Part shown: positions 1-7,373 of the stretch, piece after piece
Layout: each line of letters begins with the position of its first letter
How positions within the stretch are numbered: the first letter of the stretch is position 1
NCBI GenBank assembly: GCA_021826485.1
Contig: JAKAZX010000077.1
Span: 1-12,101 of the forward strand
Source of the DNA: Pseudomonadota bacterium
GTDB lineage: Bacteria; Pseudomonadota; Alphaproteobacteria; Acetobacterales; Acetobacteraceae
DNA: 12,101 nucleotides
Direction of reading: 5' to 3'
Notes under the pieces: generated by a model
Seen by the model: the letters and a program-made list of their open reading frames with translations, nothing else
Told to the model about the DNA's origin: nothing
Database searches by the model: none
Program-made: the position numbers and the translations under genes

Positions 1-432
1 CGCGGCGCAGGTCAGCACGACGTTGTCCAGGCCGTTCAGCAAGGCAGTAATGGACGCGCAACGATAGCTCTCCGGATTCGGCTCGAAGGCCCAGACCTTG
101 CCCCCCGCGGCGGTTCGCGACAACGCCGGCAGAAAATCGCCGAAGAACGTCCCCGCGTGGACAATGTCGCCACCGCTATAGGCTTCGCGGATGAATGCAA
201 GGGTTTCCTGTTCCCAGACCTGACCCGCCATGATCCGTTGCGCCGCCGGCCGGTGGCGGCAGGAATCCGGCACGCAGTAGGCGCCGAAACGGTTGTAGAA
301 GACACCGCATTCGAGACCATGATGGCCAGACCAGCGGTTGCGGCGGCCGTGGACGGATAACATAATGTTTAATTGAACTGTGGATTTATCCTTCAGGCGA
401 GATGCGAGCATTCTGAATTCTCTGACATGCAT
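1..432 (-). CDS. FkbM-family SAM-dependent methyltransferase (N-terminal part; runs off left edge)
   Basis: The reverse-strand frame is open from an ATG at 432 to the window edge, giving 144 residues. It begins MHVREFRMLASRLKD. Around residues 95-130 it carries a Rossmann methyltransferase core of the FkbM type: GGDIVHAGTFFGDFLPALS (SAM-binding motif I region), then KVWAFEPNPESYRCA (acidic residue after the second strand), then LNGLDNVVL. FkbM enzymes usually O-methylate sugars or polyketide groups, so a role in glycan methylation fits the neighbours, but the substrate is unknown. I chose the start at 432 because a GGAG sits 8 bases upstream (441-444); in-frame ATGs at 411 and 363 are alternatives. 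G+C of 1-360 is about 64% by my count, lower than the genes to the right, and the first codons lie in an AT-rich stretch. The gene is divergent from the sulfotransferase operon. The C-terminal part is not visible. Confidence 0.85.
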   Translation of the reverse strand, partial: MHVREFRMLASRLKDKSTVQLNIMLSVHGRRNRWSGHHGLECGVFYNRFGAYCVPDSCRHRPAAQRIMAGQVWEQETLAFIREAYSGGDIVHAGTFFGDFLPALSRTAAGGKVWAFEPNPESYRCASITALLNGLDNVVLTCAA

Positions 433-440
433 GTCATCAT

Positions 441-444
441 CTCC
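441..444 (-). promoter_or_regulatory. Ribosome-binding site deciding the FkbM gene start
   Basis: Read on the minus strand this is GGAG, 8 bases before the ATG at 432. The in-frame ATGs at 411 and 363 have no comparable purine-rich site at proper spacing, so this site favours the longest version of the protein. Confidence 0.5.
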
Positions 445-462
445 GGTATTTCAATGCTGGAT

Positions 463-490
463 TTGATGATTCCCATATTTATATTGTATT
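463..490 (+). promoter_or_regulatory. Weak candidate promoter for the sulfotransferase operon
   Basis: TTGATG (463-468) and TGTATT (485-490) are separated by 16 bases on the plus strand, within the AT-rich divergent region. Initiation would be near 497, shortly before the earliest possible sulfotransferase start. It overlaps the minus-strand promoter candidate, so the two directions could compete or share a regulator. The match is weak and AT-rich DNA produces such matches by chance. Confidence 0.2.
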
Positions 491-500
491 CTTCTGTCAA
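472..500 (-). promoter_or_regulatory. Candidate sigma-70-type promoter for the FkbM methyltransferase gene
   Basis: On the minus strand an exact TTGACA (500 down to 495) is followed after 17 bases by TATGGG (477 down to 472), a partial -10 match. Initiation would fall near 465, leaving a leader of about 33 nt that contains the GGAG ribosome-binding site at 444-441 before the ATG at 432. The consensus -35, the AT-rich surroundings and the position before a well-supported start favour it. The -10 matches only its first three bases, so this is a sequence-only prediction. Confidence 0.4.
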
Positions 501-518
501 ACCTGCGCCCGGCATCCG

Positions 519-1661
519 GTGCCCCGTCCGCTGACGCTGCGGCGATCGCTACGCCAATCCGATCGACTCTCTTCCAAAACGCCGTCGCGGCCGGCTATCC
601 TGCGGACGGATCTGTTGGAACAGAACGTGCTCTCCGAATCCGCCAGTCGGCAGACCGAGAACGTGGTCTTGGTCGAACCTGCCGCGTCCGCTGCCGGCGC
701 GGGTGATGACGTGCCGTTTTTCATCGTCGGTTCCGGCCGGTCCGGCACCACGCTGCTGCGGCTGTTCCTGTGCGGCCATTCCCGCCTGCACGTGCCGCCC
801 GAGACGCATTTCATCGAGGCGCTGGTCACCCGCCTGCCGCTGGCCGCACCGCTGACGCCGGCGCAGGCGGCCGAGGCGGTCGCCGTGATCGTCGGCCATC
901 CGCATTGGAAGTTCATGGAAATGCCGGCCGAAGCGCTGCGCGAGGCGGTGGCGCACATGCCGGCGCCGACGCTCGCCGATGTCGTCGCACCGGTGTACCG
1001 CCACCATCTGGCGCGCGCCGGCAAGCCGCGCTGCGGGGACAAGACGCCGGACTACATCACGATCGTTCCCGAACTCGCGGCGATGTATCCGGGCGCGCGC
1101 TTCATCCACCTGATCCGCGACGGCCGCGACGTGACGATTTCCATGAACGAACTCGGCTGGGGCCACGCCTATCACGGCGAGCAGTTCGAATGGACGCGCG
1201 CGATCCGCCGCGGCTTCGGCTATCGCGACAGCGCGCTGGCGCCGCAGATTCTCGAAGTGCGCTACGAGGACCTGGTGCGCGATGTCGCCGGAACGCTGCG
1301 CCGCATCTGCGACTTCCTCGGCGAGGAATTCGAGCCGGCGATGTTGGAGCGCCAGCAGACCGGCGACACGCTGGTCGCCCCCGAATGGCGGCACATCCAC
1401 GGCAAACTGGCGAAGCCCGTCACCGCCGATGCGGTCGCCACGTGGCGGCGCAAGCTGTCCGCGGCCGAGTGCTTCTTGATCGAGGCATCGCTGCGCCGCG
1501 ACCTGGAACGGCTCGGCTACCGGCTGCGCTTCGCCGGCGCGCTGTGGCGTCCGCCGCTGGCGGTCGCCGCGGCCCTGCTGCGCGCCGCTGCGCCGCTGCT
1601 CGACCGCCTGCTTCCTGCCCTGCACCGGCGCGGCTATCTGCGCCGGCCGATCTGCCTCTGA
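519..1661 (+). CDS. Sulfotransferase (PAPS-dependent, Sulfotransfer_3 type), first of tandem pair
   Basis: The protein is predicted to move a sulfuryl group from PAPS to an acceptor, here probably a glycan or glycan precursor. In the 380-residue reading the 5'-phosphosulfate loop is GSGRSGTTLL (71-80), followed by GDKTP (173-177), the 3'-phosphate motif LIRDGRDVTIS (198-208) and RYEDLV (248-253). This pattern suits the Sulfotransfer_3/tyrosylprotein-sulfotransferase-like families. There is no membrane segment before the catalytic core, so it is probably cytoplasmic. The start is uncertain. The GTG at 519 gives a polar tail of about 65 residues that the paralogue lacks. In-frame GTGs at 627 (GGAA six bases upstream) and 663 would give about 344 and 332 residues, closer to the 326-residue paralogue. 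It leads a plus-strand operon; the next gene starts 17 bases after its stop. Function class is firm; acceptor unknown. Confidence 0.88.
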   Translation: MPRPLTLRRSLRQSDRLSSKTPSRPAILRTDLLEQNVLSESASRQTENVVLVEPAASAAGAGDDVPFFIVGSGRSGTTLLRLFLCGHSRLHVPPETHFIEALVTRLPLAAPLTPAQAAEAVAVIVGHPHWKFMEMPAEALREAVAHMPAPTLADVVAPVYRHHLARAGKPRCGDKTPDYITIVPELAAMYPGARFIHLIRDGRDVTISMNELGWGHAYHGEQFEWTRAIRRGFGYRDSALAPQILEVRYEDLVRDVAGTLRRICDFLGEEFEPAMLERQQTGDTLVAPEWRHIHGKLAKPVTADAVATWRRKLSAAECFLIEASLRRDLERLGYRLRFAGALWRPPLAVAAALLRAAAPLLDRLLPALHRRGYLRRPICL

Positions 1662-1678
1662 CGCGAAGCGCCATCCCG

Positions 1679-2659
1679 ATGGAACCGCCCGCCGTGCCGC
1701 CGGCCGAGCAGTGCCCGTTCTTCATCGTCGGCTCCGGCCGGTCGGGCACCACGCTGCTGCAACTGCTGCTGTGCGGCCATTCGCGCCTGCACATTCCGCC
1801 GGAAACCTGGTTCCTCCAGCCGCTGGTCGCGCGCTTTCCGCTGACCGGGGCACTGTCGCCCGAGGATGCGGCGGCAGCGACCGAGACCATCGTGTCCGGC
1901 TATCGCTGGCCGGACATGGAGATCGCGACGGAAGAATTCCGCGCCGCCGCGGCCGCGCTGCCGTCGCCCGGCCTCGCCGATCTGGTGCGGCTGGTCTATC
2001 GCTTCCACCTCACGCGCGCCGGCAAGCCGCGCTTCGGCGACAAGACGCCGCCCTATATCGACATCGTGCCGCAACTTGCCGAACTGTTCCCCGGCGCGCG
2101 CTTCATCCACCTGATCCGCGACGGCCGCGATGTCGCGATCTCCTTTGCTGATGCGCACTGGGGCTACGCCTATCAGGGCGGGCGGTTCGAGTGGACGCAC
2201 GCGATCCGGCGCGGCCTGTCCTATCGCGACACGCCCTATGCCAGCCAGTTGCTGGAAGTGCGCTACGAGGACATGGTCGGCGACGTGGCCGGGACGCTGC
2301 GCCGTATCTGCGACTTCCTCGGCGAAGCGTTCGAGCCGGAAATGCTGGAGTGGCGGGAGCGCATCACCCAGGTGCCGGAGCGGCAGCGCTACCATCACGG
2401 CAAGCTGGCGCGGCCGATCTCCTCCGATGCCATCGCGGTGTGGCGGCGCAAGCTCTCGGCCGCGGAATGCTTCCTGCTGGAGGCGTCGCTGCGCCGCGAC
2501 CTCGACCGGCTGGGCTACGGGCGGCGGTTCGCCGGGCCGCTGTGGGGTCCGACGCTGGACGGCGCTGGCGTGGCGCTGCGCGCGATGGCGCCGCTGCTGG
2601 ACCGGGCGCTGCCGTTCCTGCTGCGCCGCCGGCTGCTGCCGCGCGTCGTCTATCTCTGA
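1679..2659 (+). CDS. Sulfotransferase (PAPS-dependent, Sulfotransfer_3 type), second of tandem pair
   Basis: This 326-residue protein is a close relative of the sulfotransferase just upstream. It has GSGRSGTTLL (18-27), GDKTP (120-124), LIRDGRDVAIS (145-155) and RYEDMV. Long stretches match the upstream protein exactly, for example PGARFIHLIRDGRDV, VAGTLRRICDFLGE and WRRKLSAAECFL. The two differ most between the PAPS loops (roughly residues 45-100) and in the segment after FEPEMLEW, which may contact the acceptor. The ATG at 1679 puts PFFIVGSGRSGTT at residue 13; an out-of-frame overlap with the upstream gene makes longer versions implausible. No strong ribosome-binding site is visible. The pair arose by tandem duplication (seen), and may sulfate different positions of one glycan (inference). 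Confidence 0.9.
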   Translation: MEPPAVPPAEQCPFFIVGSGRSGTTLLQLLLCGHSRLHIPPETWFLQPLVARFPLTGALSPEDAAAATETIVSGYRWPDMEIATEEFRAAAAALPSPGLADLVRLVYRFHLTRAGKPRFGDKTPPYIDIVPQLAELFPGARFIHLIRDGRDVAISFADAHWGYAYQGGRFEWTHAIRRGLSYRDTPYASQLLEVRYEDMVGDVAGTLRRICDFLGEAFEPEMLEWRERITQVPERQRYHHGKLARPISSDAIAVWRRKLSAAECFLLEASLRRDLDRLGYGRRFAGPLWGPTLDGAGVALRAMAPLLDRALPFLLRRRLLPRVVYL

Positions 2660-2733
2660 GCGCCCGGCGGCCGGTGGACCCCGCGACCGATGCGCCCTTG
2701 ATCCGGCCCGCCGCGCGCTGCGATACCCCTGGC

Positions 2734-3675
2734 ATGGACCCGCCCCGGCTCGTTTCCGTCGTCATCCCGGCCAAGGACGCGTCCCGCACCATCGTCCGCG
2801 CCGTCCGCTCGGTGCTGGCGCAGGACTACGATCCGCTGGAAGTGATCGTGGTCGATGACGGCAGCAGCGATGCCACCGCCGACATCGCGGCGGGACTCGG
2901 CGATCCGCGGGTGCGGGTGCTGCGCAACGCCGCCACGATGGGCGCGGCGGAGGCACGCAACATCGGCATCCGCGCCGCCGCCGGCGACATCGTCGCGTTC
3001 CAGGACGCCGACGACGAATGGCTGCCGGGCAAGCTGACCAGCCAGGTGGCGCTGCTGTGCGCGGACAACCGCCACGGCTTCGTCGCCTGCGGGGCGGAAC
3101 TGATCGCGCCGGACGGCCGCAATCTCGGTGCGCTGTATCAGGGCCAGGCGCCGCCGCCGGGCGACATGGCATGGCGCGCGCTGCTGGCCCGCAACACCAT
3201 CGCGACGCCGAGCGTGGTGGTGTGGCGGAGTGAGCTGGAGGCGCTGGGCGGCTTCAACCCGGCGCTGCGCATCGCCGAGGATCAGGACATGTGGATCCGC
3301 CTCGCGATGCGCCGGCATCTCGGCTATCTCGATGCGACGCTGGTGCGGGTGCACATCACGCCGAACAGCCTGTCCGGCGTCGCGATGCGCCGCAGCTATC
3401 AGGATCAGCTCCGCTATACGCTGCCGATGGTGCAGCAATATGTCGCGCTGAAGCGGCAGAGCCTGTCCCAGCGCGAGCTGCGGGCGATCATGGGGGAGCG
3501 CTGGGGTCGGCTGGGCCGCGCCGCCTATTCGGACCGCTGCTATCGCGACGGGCTGCGCATGGTGCTGCACGCAATGGTGCTGGGCCATGAGCCGCTGGAG
3601 AACATGTTGTTCCTGCTGAGTGCTGCGCCGCCGGCGCGCTGGCTGAAGCGCCGGCTGGGCCTGCGCCGGCCATGA
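2734..3675 (+). CDS. GT2-family glycosyltransferase
   Basis: The 313-residue protein has a GT-A fold family 2 domain at its N-terminus: VSVVIPAKDASRTI at the start, VVDDGSSD (39-46) for nucleotide binding, NIGIRAAAGDIVAFQDADDEW (DXD-type metal site at 91-93), and EDQDMW (182-187), which carries the likely catalytic acidic residues. It should move a sugar from a nucleotide donor to a growing cytoplasmic glycan; donor and acceptor cannot be read. There is no membrane segment that would suggest a processive synthase. I took the ATG at 2734, which places the conserved strand at residue 7; an in-frame GTG at 2674 would add 20 residues lacking family features. Its stop overlaps the start of the deacetylase gene (ATGA), indicating translational coupling. 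Family assignment is firm. Confidence 0.92.
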   Translation: MDPPRLVSVVIPAKDASRTIVRAVRSVLAQDYDPLEVIVVDDGSSDATADIAAGLGDPRVRVLRNAATMGAAEARNIGIRAAAGDIVAFQDADDEWLPGKLTSQVALLCADNRHGFVACGAELIAPDGRNLGALYQGQAPPPGDMAWRALLARNTIATPSVVVWRSELEALGGFNPALRIAEDQDMWIRLAMRRHLGYLDATLVRVHITPNSLSGVAMRRSYQDQLRYTLPMVQQYVALKRQSLSQRELRAIMGERWGRLGRAAYSDRCYRDGLRMVLHAMVLGHEPLENMLFLLSAAPPARWLKRRLGLRRP

Positions 3676-4727
3676 GCGCGCTCGGCCGTGCCCGCGCGCT
3701 GGCGCGGGACGTGGCGGGCGCCAGCGGTGCGCTGGCGCTGCGCCACCGGCTGCGCAACGACGCCACGCTGACGGTGCTGATGTTCCACCGCGTCGTCACC
3801 CCCGGCACGCCGCCGGCGGCGCGGGCGGACCCGACCTACACGATGCCGGCGCCGCTGTTCGCCGCCTGCCTGCGCTTCCTGGCGCGCCACTATCACGTCG
3901 TCCCGCTGGCGGCGGTGCTGGCCAGCCGCGCCGGCGGCCCGGCGCTGCCGAAGCGGGCGCTGCTGATCACCTTCGATGACGGCTGGGCGGACAATCTGGC
4001 GGTCGCGGCGCCGCTGCTGCGCGCCTGCGGCCTGCCGGCGGCGCTGTTCATTGCGACCGCGCCGGTCGCCGATCCGGCCGGTTGCTGGTGGCAGGAAGTG
4101 CTGCTGCGGGCGCTGCGGGAAGGGCGGGCGGATTTCGCGACCCTCTGGTCCGCCGCCGGCGCCGCGCCGCCGGTGCCGTCCCCGCCGCCGGCCGAGCGCG
4201 GGCTGCACCTGCTGCTGCGCTACGCCGCCCTCGACCCGGCGATGCGGGCGGCGGCGCTGGCGCCCTACCAGGATGCGGCGATGGCGGGGGAGGGGCGGCA
4301 CATGCTGCGCCCGGACGATCTGCCGGCGCTGGCCGAAGCGGGCGTGACGATCGGGGCGCACGGGGCGGACCACGTGCCGCTGTCGCTGCTGGCCGACCCG
4401 GCGCCCGACCTCGCCGCCTGCCGCCGCGCGCTCGCCGCCTGGCTGCCGGAGGGGGCGCCGCCGGCCCTGTCCTTCCCGCACGGCCGCTACGGGCCGGCGG
4501 CGGTGGCGGCGGCGCGCGCGGCCGGGTTCTCGCTGCTGTTCACCAGCGACACCTGCCTCAATGCCCTCGCCGCTGGGCGGCCGGCGGGGCTGCTCGGGCG
4601 CATCTCGGTCGAGGCGTCGGGGATCGCCGATGCCGCCGGCCGGTTCGCCCCCGCCCGCGCCGCCACCTGGCTGTTCCACCGGCCGGTGCGGCGGCTGGAC
4701 GACAGCCTGCTGCGGCCGGCGGCATGA
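3672..4727 (+). CDS. Polysaccharide deacetylase (NodB homology, CE4)
   Basis: A 351-residue enzyme predicted to remove N- or O-acetyl groups from a polysaccharide or its precursor. Visible CE4 motifs are LMFHR (36-40), ITFDDGWADN (99-108, with the catalytic and metal aspartates), HGADH (230-234, matching the metal-binding His pair of motif 2) and FPHGRY (268-273, motif 3-like, with His where Tyr is common). An insertion of about 80 residues, rich in Ala and Pro, lies between motifs 1 and 2. No signal peptide is evident: the N-terminus is RARALARDVAGASG, so it may act in the cytoplasm or be exported another way. Both ends overlap neighbours as ATGA, so it is coupled to the glycosyltransferase before it and the flippase after it. 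Class is firm, substrate inferred. Confidence 0.9.
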   Translation: MSALGRARALARDVAGASGALALRHRLRNDATLTVLMFHRVVTPGTPPAARADPTYTMPAPLFAACLRFLARHYHVVPLAAVLASRAGGPALPKRALLITFDDGWADNLAVAAPLLRACGLPAALFIATAPVADPAGCWWQEVLLRALREGRADFATLWSAAGAAPPVPSPPPAERGLHLLLRYAALDPAMRAAALAPYQDAAMAGEGRHMLRPDDLPALAEAGVTIGAHGADHVPLSLLADPAPDLAACRRALAAWLPEGAPPALSFPHGRYGPAAVAAARAAGFSLLFTSDTCLNALAAGRPAGLLGRISVEASGIADAAGRFAPARAATWLFHRPVRRLDDSLLRPAA

Positions 4728-6229
4728 GCCAGCCCGCCGCGGCACCGGCGCCGATCGATGTCGGGCGCAGCCTGCTGCGCGGCAGCGCCTGGATGGTCGG
4801 GCTGCGTTGGGGCATGCGCAGTCTGGGTCTGCTCAACACCTTCATCCTGGCGCGGCTGCTGACGCCTGCGGATTTCGGGCTGGTGACGATGGCGATGGTG
4901 GTCGTCAGCCTCGTCGAAGTGCTGGGACAGAGCGGCCAGATGCTCGCCCTGATCCGCCTGCCGTCGCCGACGCGGGCGCATTTCGATTCGGTCTGGACGC
5001 TGAACATCCTGCTCGGCCTCGGCATCACTGCCATCCTGTGGGCGATCGCGCCGTTCGCGCCGCTGTATTTCCACGCGGCGCGGGCGACGCTGCTGATCCA
5101 TCTGCTGGCCCTGCGCCCGCTGATCAACGGGTTCGACAATGTCGGCGTAGTGGCGTTCCGCAAGGAATTGCAGTTCGGGCGGGAGTTCGCCTTCCAGTTG
5201 CTGCGCCGGGTGCTGACCATGCTGGTCACGCTGGGTGTGGCGCTGTGGCTCGGCGACTGGCGGGCGCTGGTCGCCGGTATCCTGGGCGGGCAGGCGCTGG
5301 GCACCGTGCTCAGTTACGTGATGCACCCGTACCGGCCGCGCCTGTGCCTGACCCATATCCGGGAGGTGCTGCCGTTCTCCGGCTGGGTGCTGGCGACCTA
5401 TGTCGCGCAGTTCGCGACCGACCGGGCGGACGAGATCGTGGTCGGCGGCATCGGCAGCCCGACCGCGATGGGCCTCTACAACGTCGCCTCCGACACCGCC
5501 ACCTCGCCGACGGCGGAGGTGGTCGTGCCGGTGGCGCGGGCGCTGTTCCCGGTATTCGCGCGGATCAGCCACGATGCCGCGGCCCTGCGCGCCGCCTATC
5601 TGGACGTGTTCGCCGCGACCACGCTGATCTGTGTCGCGATCGGCGGCGGCATCGCCCTGGTGGCGGGGGATTTCGTGGCGGTGGCACTCGGCCCGCAATG
5701 GCAGGCGGCGGTGCCGCTGGTGCGCGTGCTGGGGATCGCCGGCGCGCTGTTCGGCATCATGCAGAACGGCGTCCCGGTGCTGAACGCGACCGGCCATGCC
5801 CGCCTCGCCGCCTATCTGACCGCGAGCCGGGCGGTGGTGCTGCTGGCGGCGCTGGCGCTGGCCGGACGGTTCGGCGACATCCTGACCGTCGCCTGGGCGC
5901 GGGCGGTGGTGACGCTGCTGTTCATCCCCGGCATCCTGCTGGCGCTCGGCCGCGTCATGCACGCCACCCCCGCCGACATGCTGGCCCGCGCCTGGCGGCC
6001 GCTGGCGGCGGGGTTGGTGATGGCGGCGGCGGTCGGCCTCGTGCATCAGGCGGCCCCGCCGGTGCCGCTGCTGCGCCTGCCGCTGGACGCGGCCAGCGGC
6101 GCGGTCGCGTACACGGCCGCCATCCTGCTGCTTTGGCGTGCCGCCGGTGCCCCGGCGGGGCTGGAGGCGGCGATGGTCAGCCGCCTGCGGCGGACGCGCG
6201 CGCGGCCAGCACGCGGCGAAACAGGCTGA
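4724..6229 (+). CDS. Wzx/MATE-like lipopolysaccharide or polysaccharide flippase
   Basis: This 501-residue polytopic membrane protein has roughly 12-14 hydrophobic segments, clearest near residues 52-66, 91-113, 157-177, 297-320, 366-385, 390-410, 425-442 and 455-472. The N-terminal pattern GSAWMVGLRWGMRSLGLLNTFILARLLTPADFGL is typical of Wzx-type polysaccharide exporters (Polysacc_synt family, MATE/MVF superfamily). DEIVVGG, MGLYNVA and LFPVFARIS are further matches to that family. It probably flips an undecaprenyl-linked oligosaccharide across the inner membrane. The start overlaps the deacetylase stop (ATGA), so it is the last gene of a coupled plus-strand set. The last 53 bases overlap the 3' end of the opposite-strand GT4 gene and encode a charged tail (RLRRTRARPARGE). 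Family is firm; transported glycan unknown. Confidence 0.9.
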   Translation: MSQPAAAPAPIDVGRSLLRGSAWMVGLRWGMRSLGLLNTFILARLLTPADFGLVTMAMVVVSLVEVLGQSGQMLALIRLPSPTRAHFDSVWTLNILLGLGITAILWAIAPFAPLYFHAARATLLIHLLALRPLINGFDNVGVVAFRKELQFGREFAFQLLRRVLTMLVTLGVALWLGDWRALVAGILGGQALGTVLSYVMHPYRPRLCLTHIREVLPFSGWVLATYVAQFATDRADEIVVGGIGSPTAMGLYNVASDTATSPTAEVVVPVARALFPVFARISHDAAALRAAYLDVFAATTLICVAIGGGIALVAGDFVAVALGPQWQAAVPLVRVLGIAGALFGIMQNGVPVLNATGHARLAAYLTASRAVVLLAALALAGRFGDILTVAWARAVVTLLFIPGILLALGRVMHATPADMLARAWRPLAAGLVMAAAVGLVHQAAPPVPLLRLPLDAASGAVAYTAAILLLWRAAGAPAGLEAAMVSRLRRTRARPARGETG

Positions 6230-7373
6230 GCTGGCCGCGGCTGGTTTCCTCCCACCCGAACCGCTCGGCATAGGCGCGCGTCGCCTGCCGGTCCGGCAGG
6301 GCGGCGAACAGGTCGCGCACCCCGGCGGCAATCCCCTCTGGCGTGTTCTGCGGCGCGATCACGCCGGCAGCGCGTTCCTGCACCACTTCCGGGTTGCCGG
6401 GAATGTCGCTGGCCACCACCGGCGTGCCGCAGGCCATCGATTCCAGCAGCACGTTCGCCCACCCCTCGCGGGAGGAGGCGAGGACGCTCGCATCCGCCGC
6501 ACCGTACAGCGCCGGCAGGTCGGCATGCGGGCGCGGGCCGAGCAGGCGCACCCGCTCGCCGAGGCCGAGCTGCCCGATCTGCGCCTGCAAGGCGTCGCGC
6601 ATCGGGCCTTCGCCCGCGATCAGCAGGCTGAAGCCGGGCAGGGCGGCCATCGCGGCGATGGTGCGGTGGTGGCCTTTGCGCTCGATCAGCGCGCCGACGG
6701 AGATCAGGGCCGGTCCCGTCAGCCCCAGGGCCGCGCGGGCGGCGGTGCGATCGACCGGGCGGAATGCGGCGGTGTCCACGCCGTTGCGCAGCACCGCCAC
6801 CCGCTCCGGCGCCGCCCCAAGCTCCACCAGCCGCCGGCCGAGTGCGGCGCTGACCGCGATCAGCGCGTCCGCCTGCCGGATCGCGCCCTGGATCAGCCGG
6901 CGCGGGATGGCGTGGTCGGGCAGTTGCGTCAGGTCCGAGCCGCGGGCGGTGATCACCACCGGCCGGCCGAGCCGCCGCGCGAGCCGCACCGCCGCGACCC
7001 CGTCGGGATAGACGTAATGCGCGTCGATCAGGTCGCACCCCGAAGCCGCCGCGATCCGCCGCGCCGGCGCATCGGTGGCGGCGGCCAGCAGGAACGGCGC
7101 GGCCGACATGCCGATGCGCGGGATCACCGGATAGCGCGGATGGGTGATGGCGATGCCGTGCCGGCTCTCCCGCCCCGGCACGCGGGCGTAGCGGCCCCAA
7201 CCGCCGAAGCGGACGCCGGCCAGCGGGAACCAGGGCACCGGCGCCAGCACCGTCGCCGTCGCCTCCCCGGTCGCCAGCAGGTGGCGCAGCCGGTTCTCGA
7301 CGAATATGCCGTGGTTGGGCTGCTCGGCGTTCGGGTAAAGGGTGGTGTAGGTGAGCAGCCTGATCGGCGTCAT
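6177..7373 (-). CDS. GT4-family glycosyltransferase (minus strand)
   Basis: A 398-residue GT-B enzyme. The N-terminal acceptor domain begins MTPIRLLTYTTLYPN and includes HGIFVENRLRHL and DLIDAHYVYPDG. The C-terminal donor domain has RNGVD (196-200), ISVGALIERKGH (224-235), LLIAGEGPM (250-258) and REGWANVLLESMACGTPVVAS (302-322), whose Glu303 and Glu311 match the EX7E retaining-transferase signature. It likely adds a hexose from a nucleotide donor on the cytoplasmic side. The ATG at 7373 is favoured by the conserved N-terminus; only a weak AGG precedes it. The gene runs against its neighbours: its end overlaps the flippase gene by 53 bp, and its start is 26 bp from the next GT4 start. Family is firm; sugar specificity unknown. 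Confidence 0.93.
   Translation of the reverse strand: MTPIRLLTYTTLYPNAEQPNHGIFVENRLRHLLATGEATATVLAPVPWFPLAGVRFGGWGRYARVPGRESRHGIAITHPRYPVIPRIGMSAAPFLLAAATDAPARRIAAASGCDLIDAHYVYPDGVAAVRLARRLGRPVVITARGSDLTQLPDHAIPRRLIQGAIRQADALIAVSAALGRRLVELGAAPERVAVLRNGVDTAAFRPVDRTAARAALGLTGPALISVGALIERKGHHRTIAAMAALPGFSLLIAGEGPMRDALQAQIGQLGLGERVRLLGPRPHADLPALYGAADASVLASSREGWANVLLESMACGTPVVASDIPGNPEVVQERAAGVIAPQNTPEGIAAGVRDLFAALPDRQATRAYAERFGWEETSRGQLSLFRRVLAARASAAGG

Noticed and set aside
36..360. Short open frames in the first 360 bases (94 codons minus strand, 67 codons plus strand)
   Set aside because: They have no motif and overlap the minus-strand frame that encodes recognisable FkbM methyltransferase motifs.
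770..1678. In-frame upstream extension of the second sulfotransferase
   Set aside because: The extra 303 codons are a shadow of the first sulfotransferase in another frame. The ATG at 1679 gives the proper family start.
2191..2733. In-frame upstream extension of the GT2 gene
   Set aside because: It runs through the second sulfotransferase out of frame and has no family features; the GT2 domain begins right after 2734.
2660..2733. Gap between the second sulfotransferase and GT2 checked for a promoter or terminator
   Set aside because: It is G+C-rich with no -35/-10 pair and no stable hairpin with a T tract, so the genes are probably co-transcribed.
4082..4723. In-frame upstream extension of the flippase gene
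   Set aside because: It is a shadow of the deacetylase; the ATG at 4724 overlapping the deacetylase stop is the natural start.
4561..6273. Plus-strand open frame of 570 codons overlapping the flippase
   Set aside because: It is Arg/Gly/Ala-rich, has no motif, and lies out of frame with the supported flippase.
4487..6331. Minus-strand open frame of 614 codons opposite the flippase gene
   Set aside because: Its composition (Arg, Gln, His, Ala) is that of a shadow frame, and the plus strand encodes a clear multi-pass flippase.
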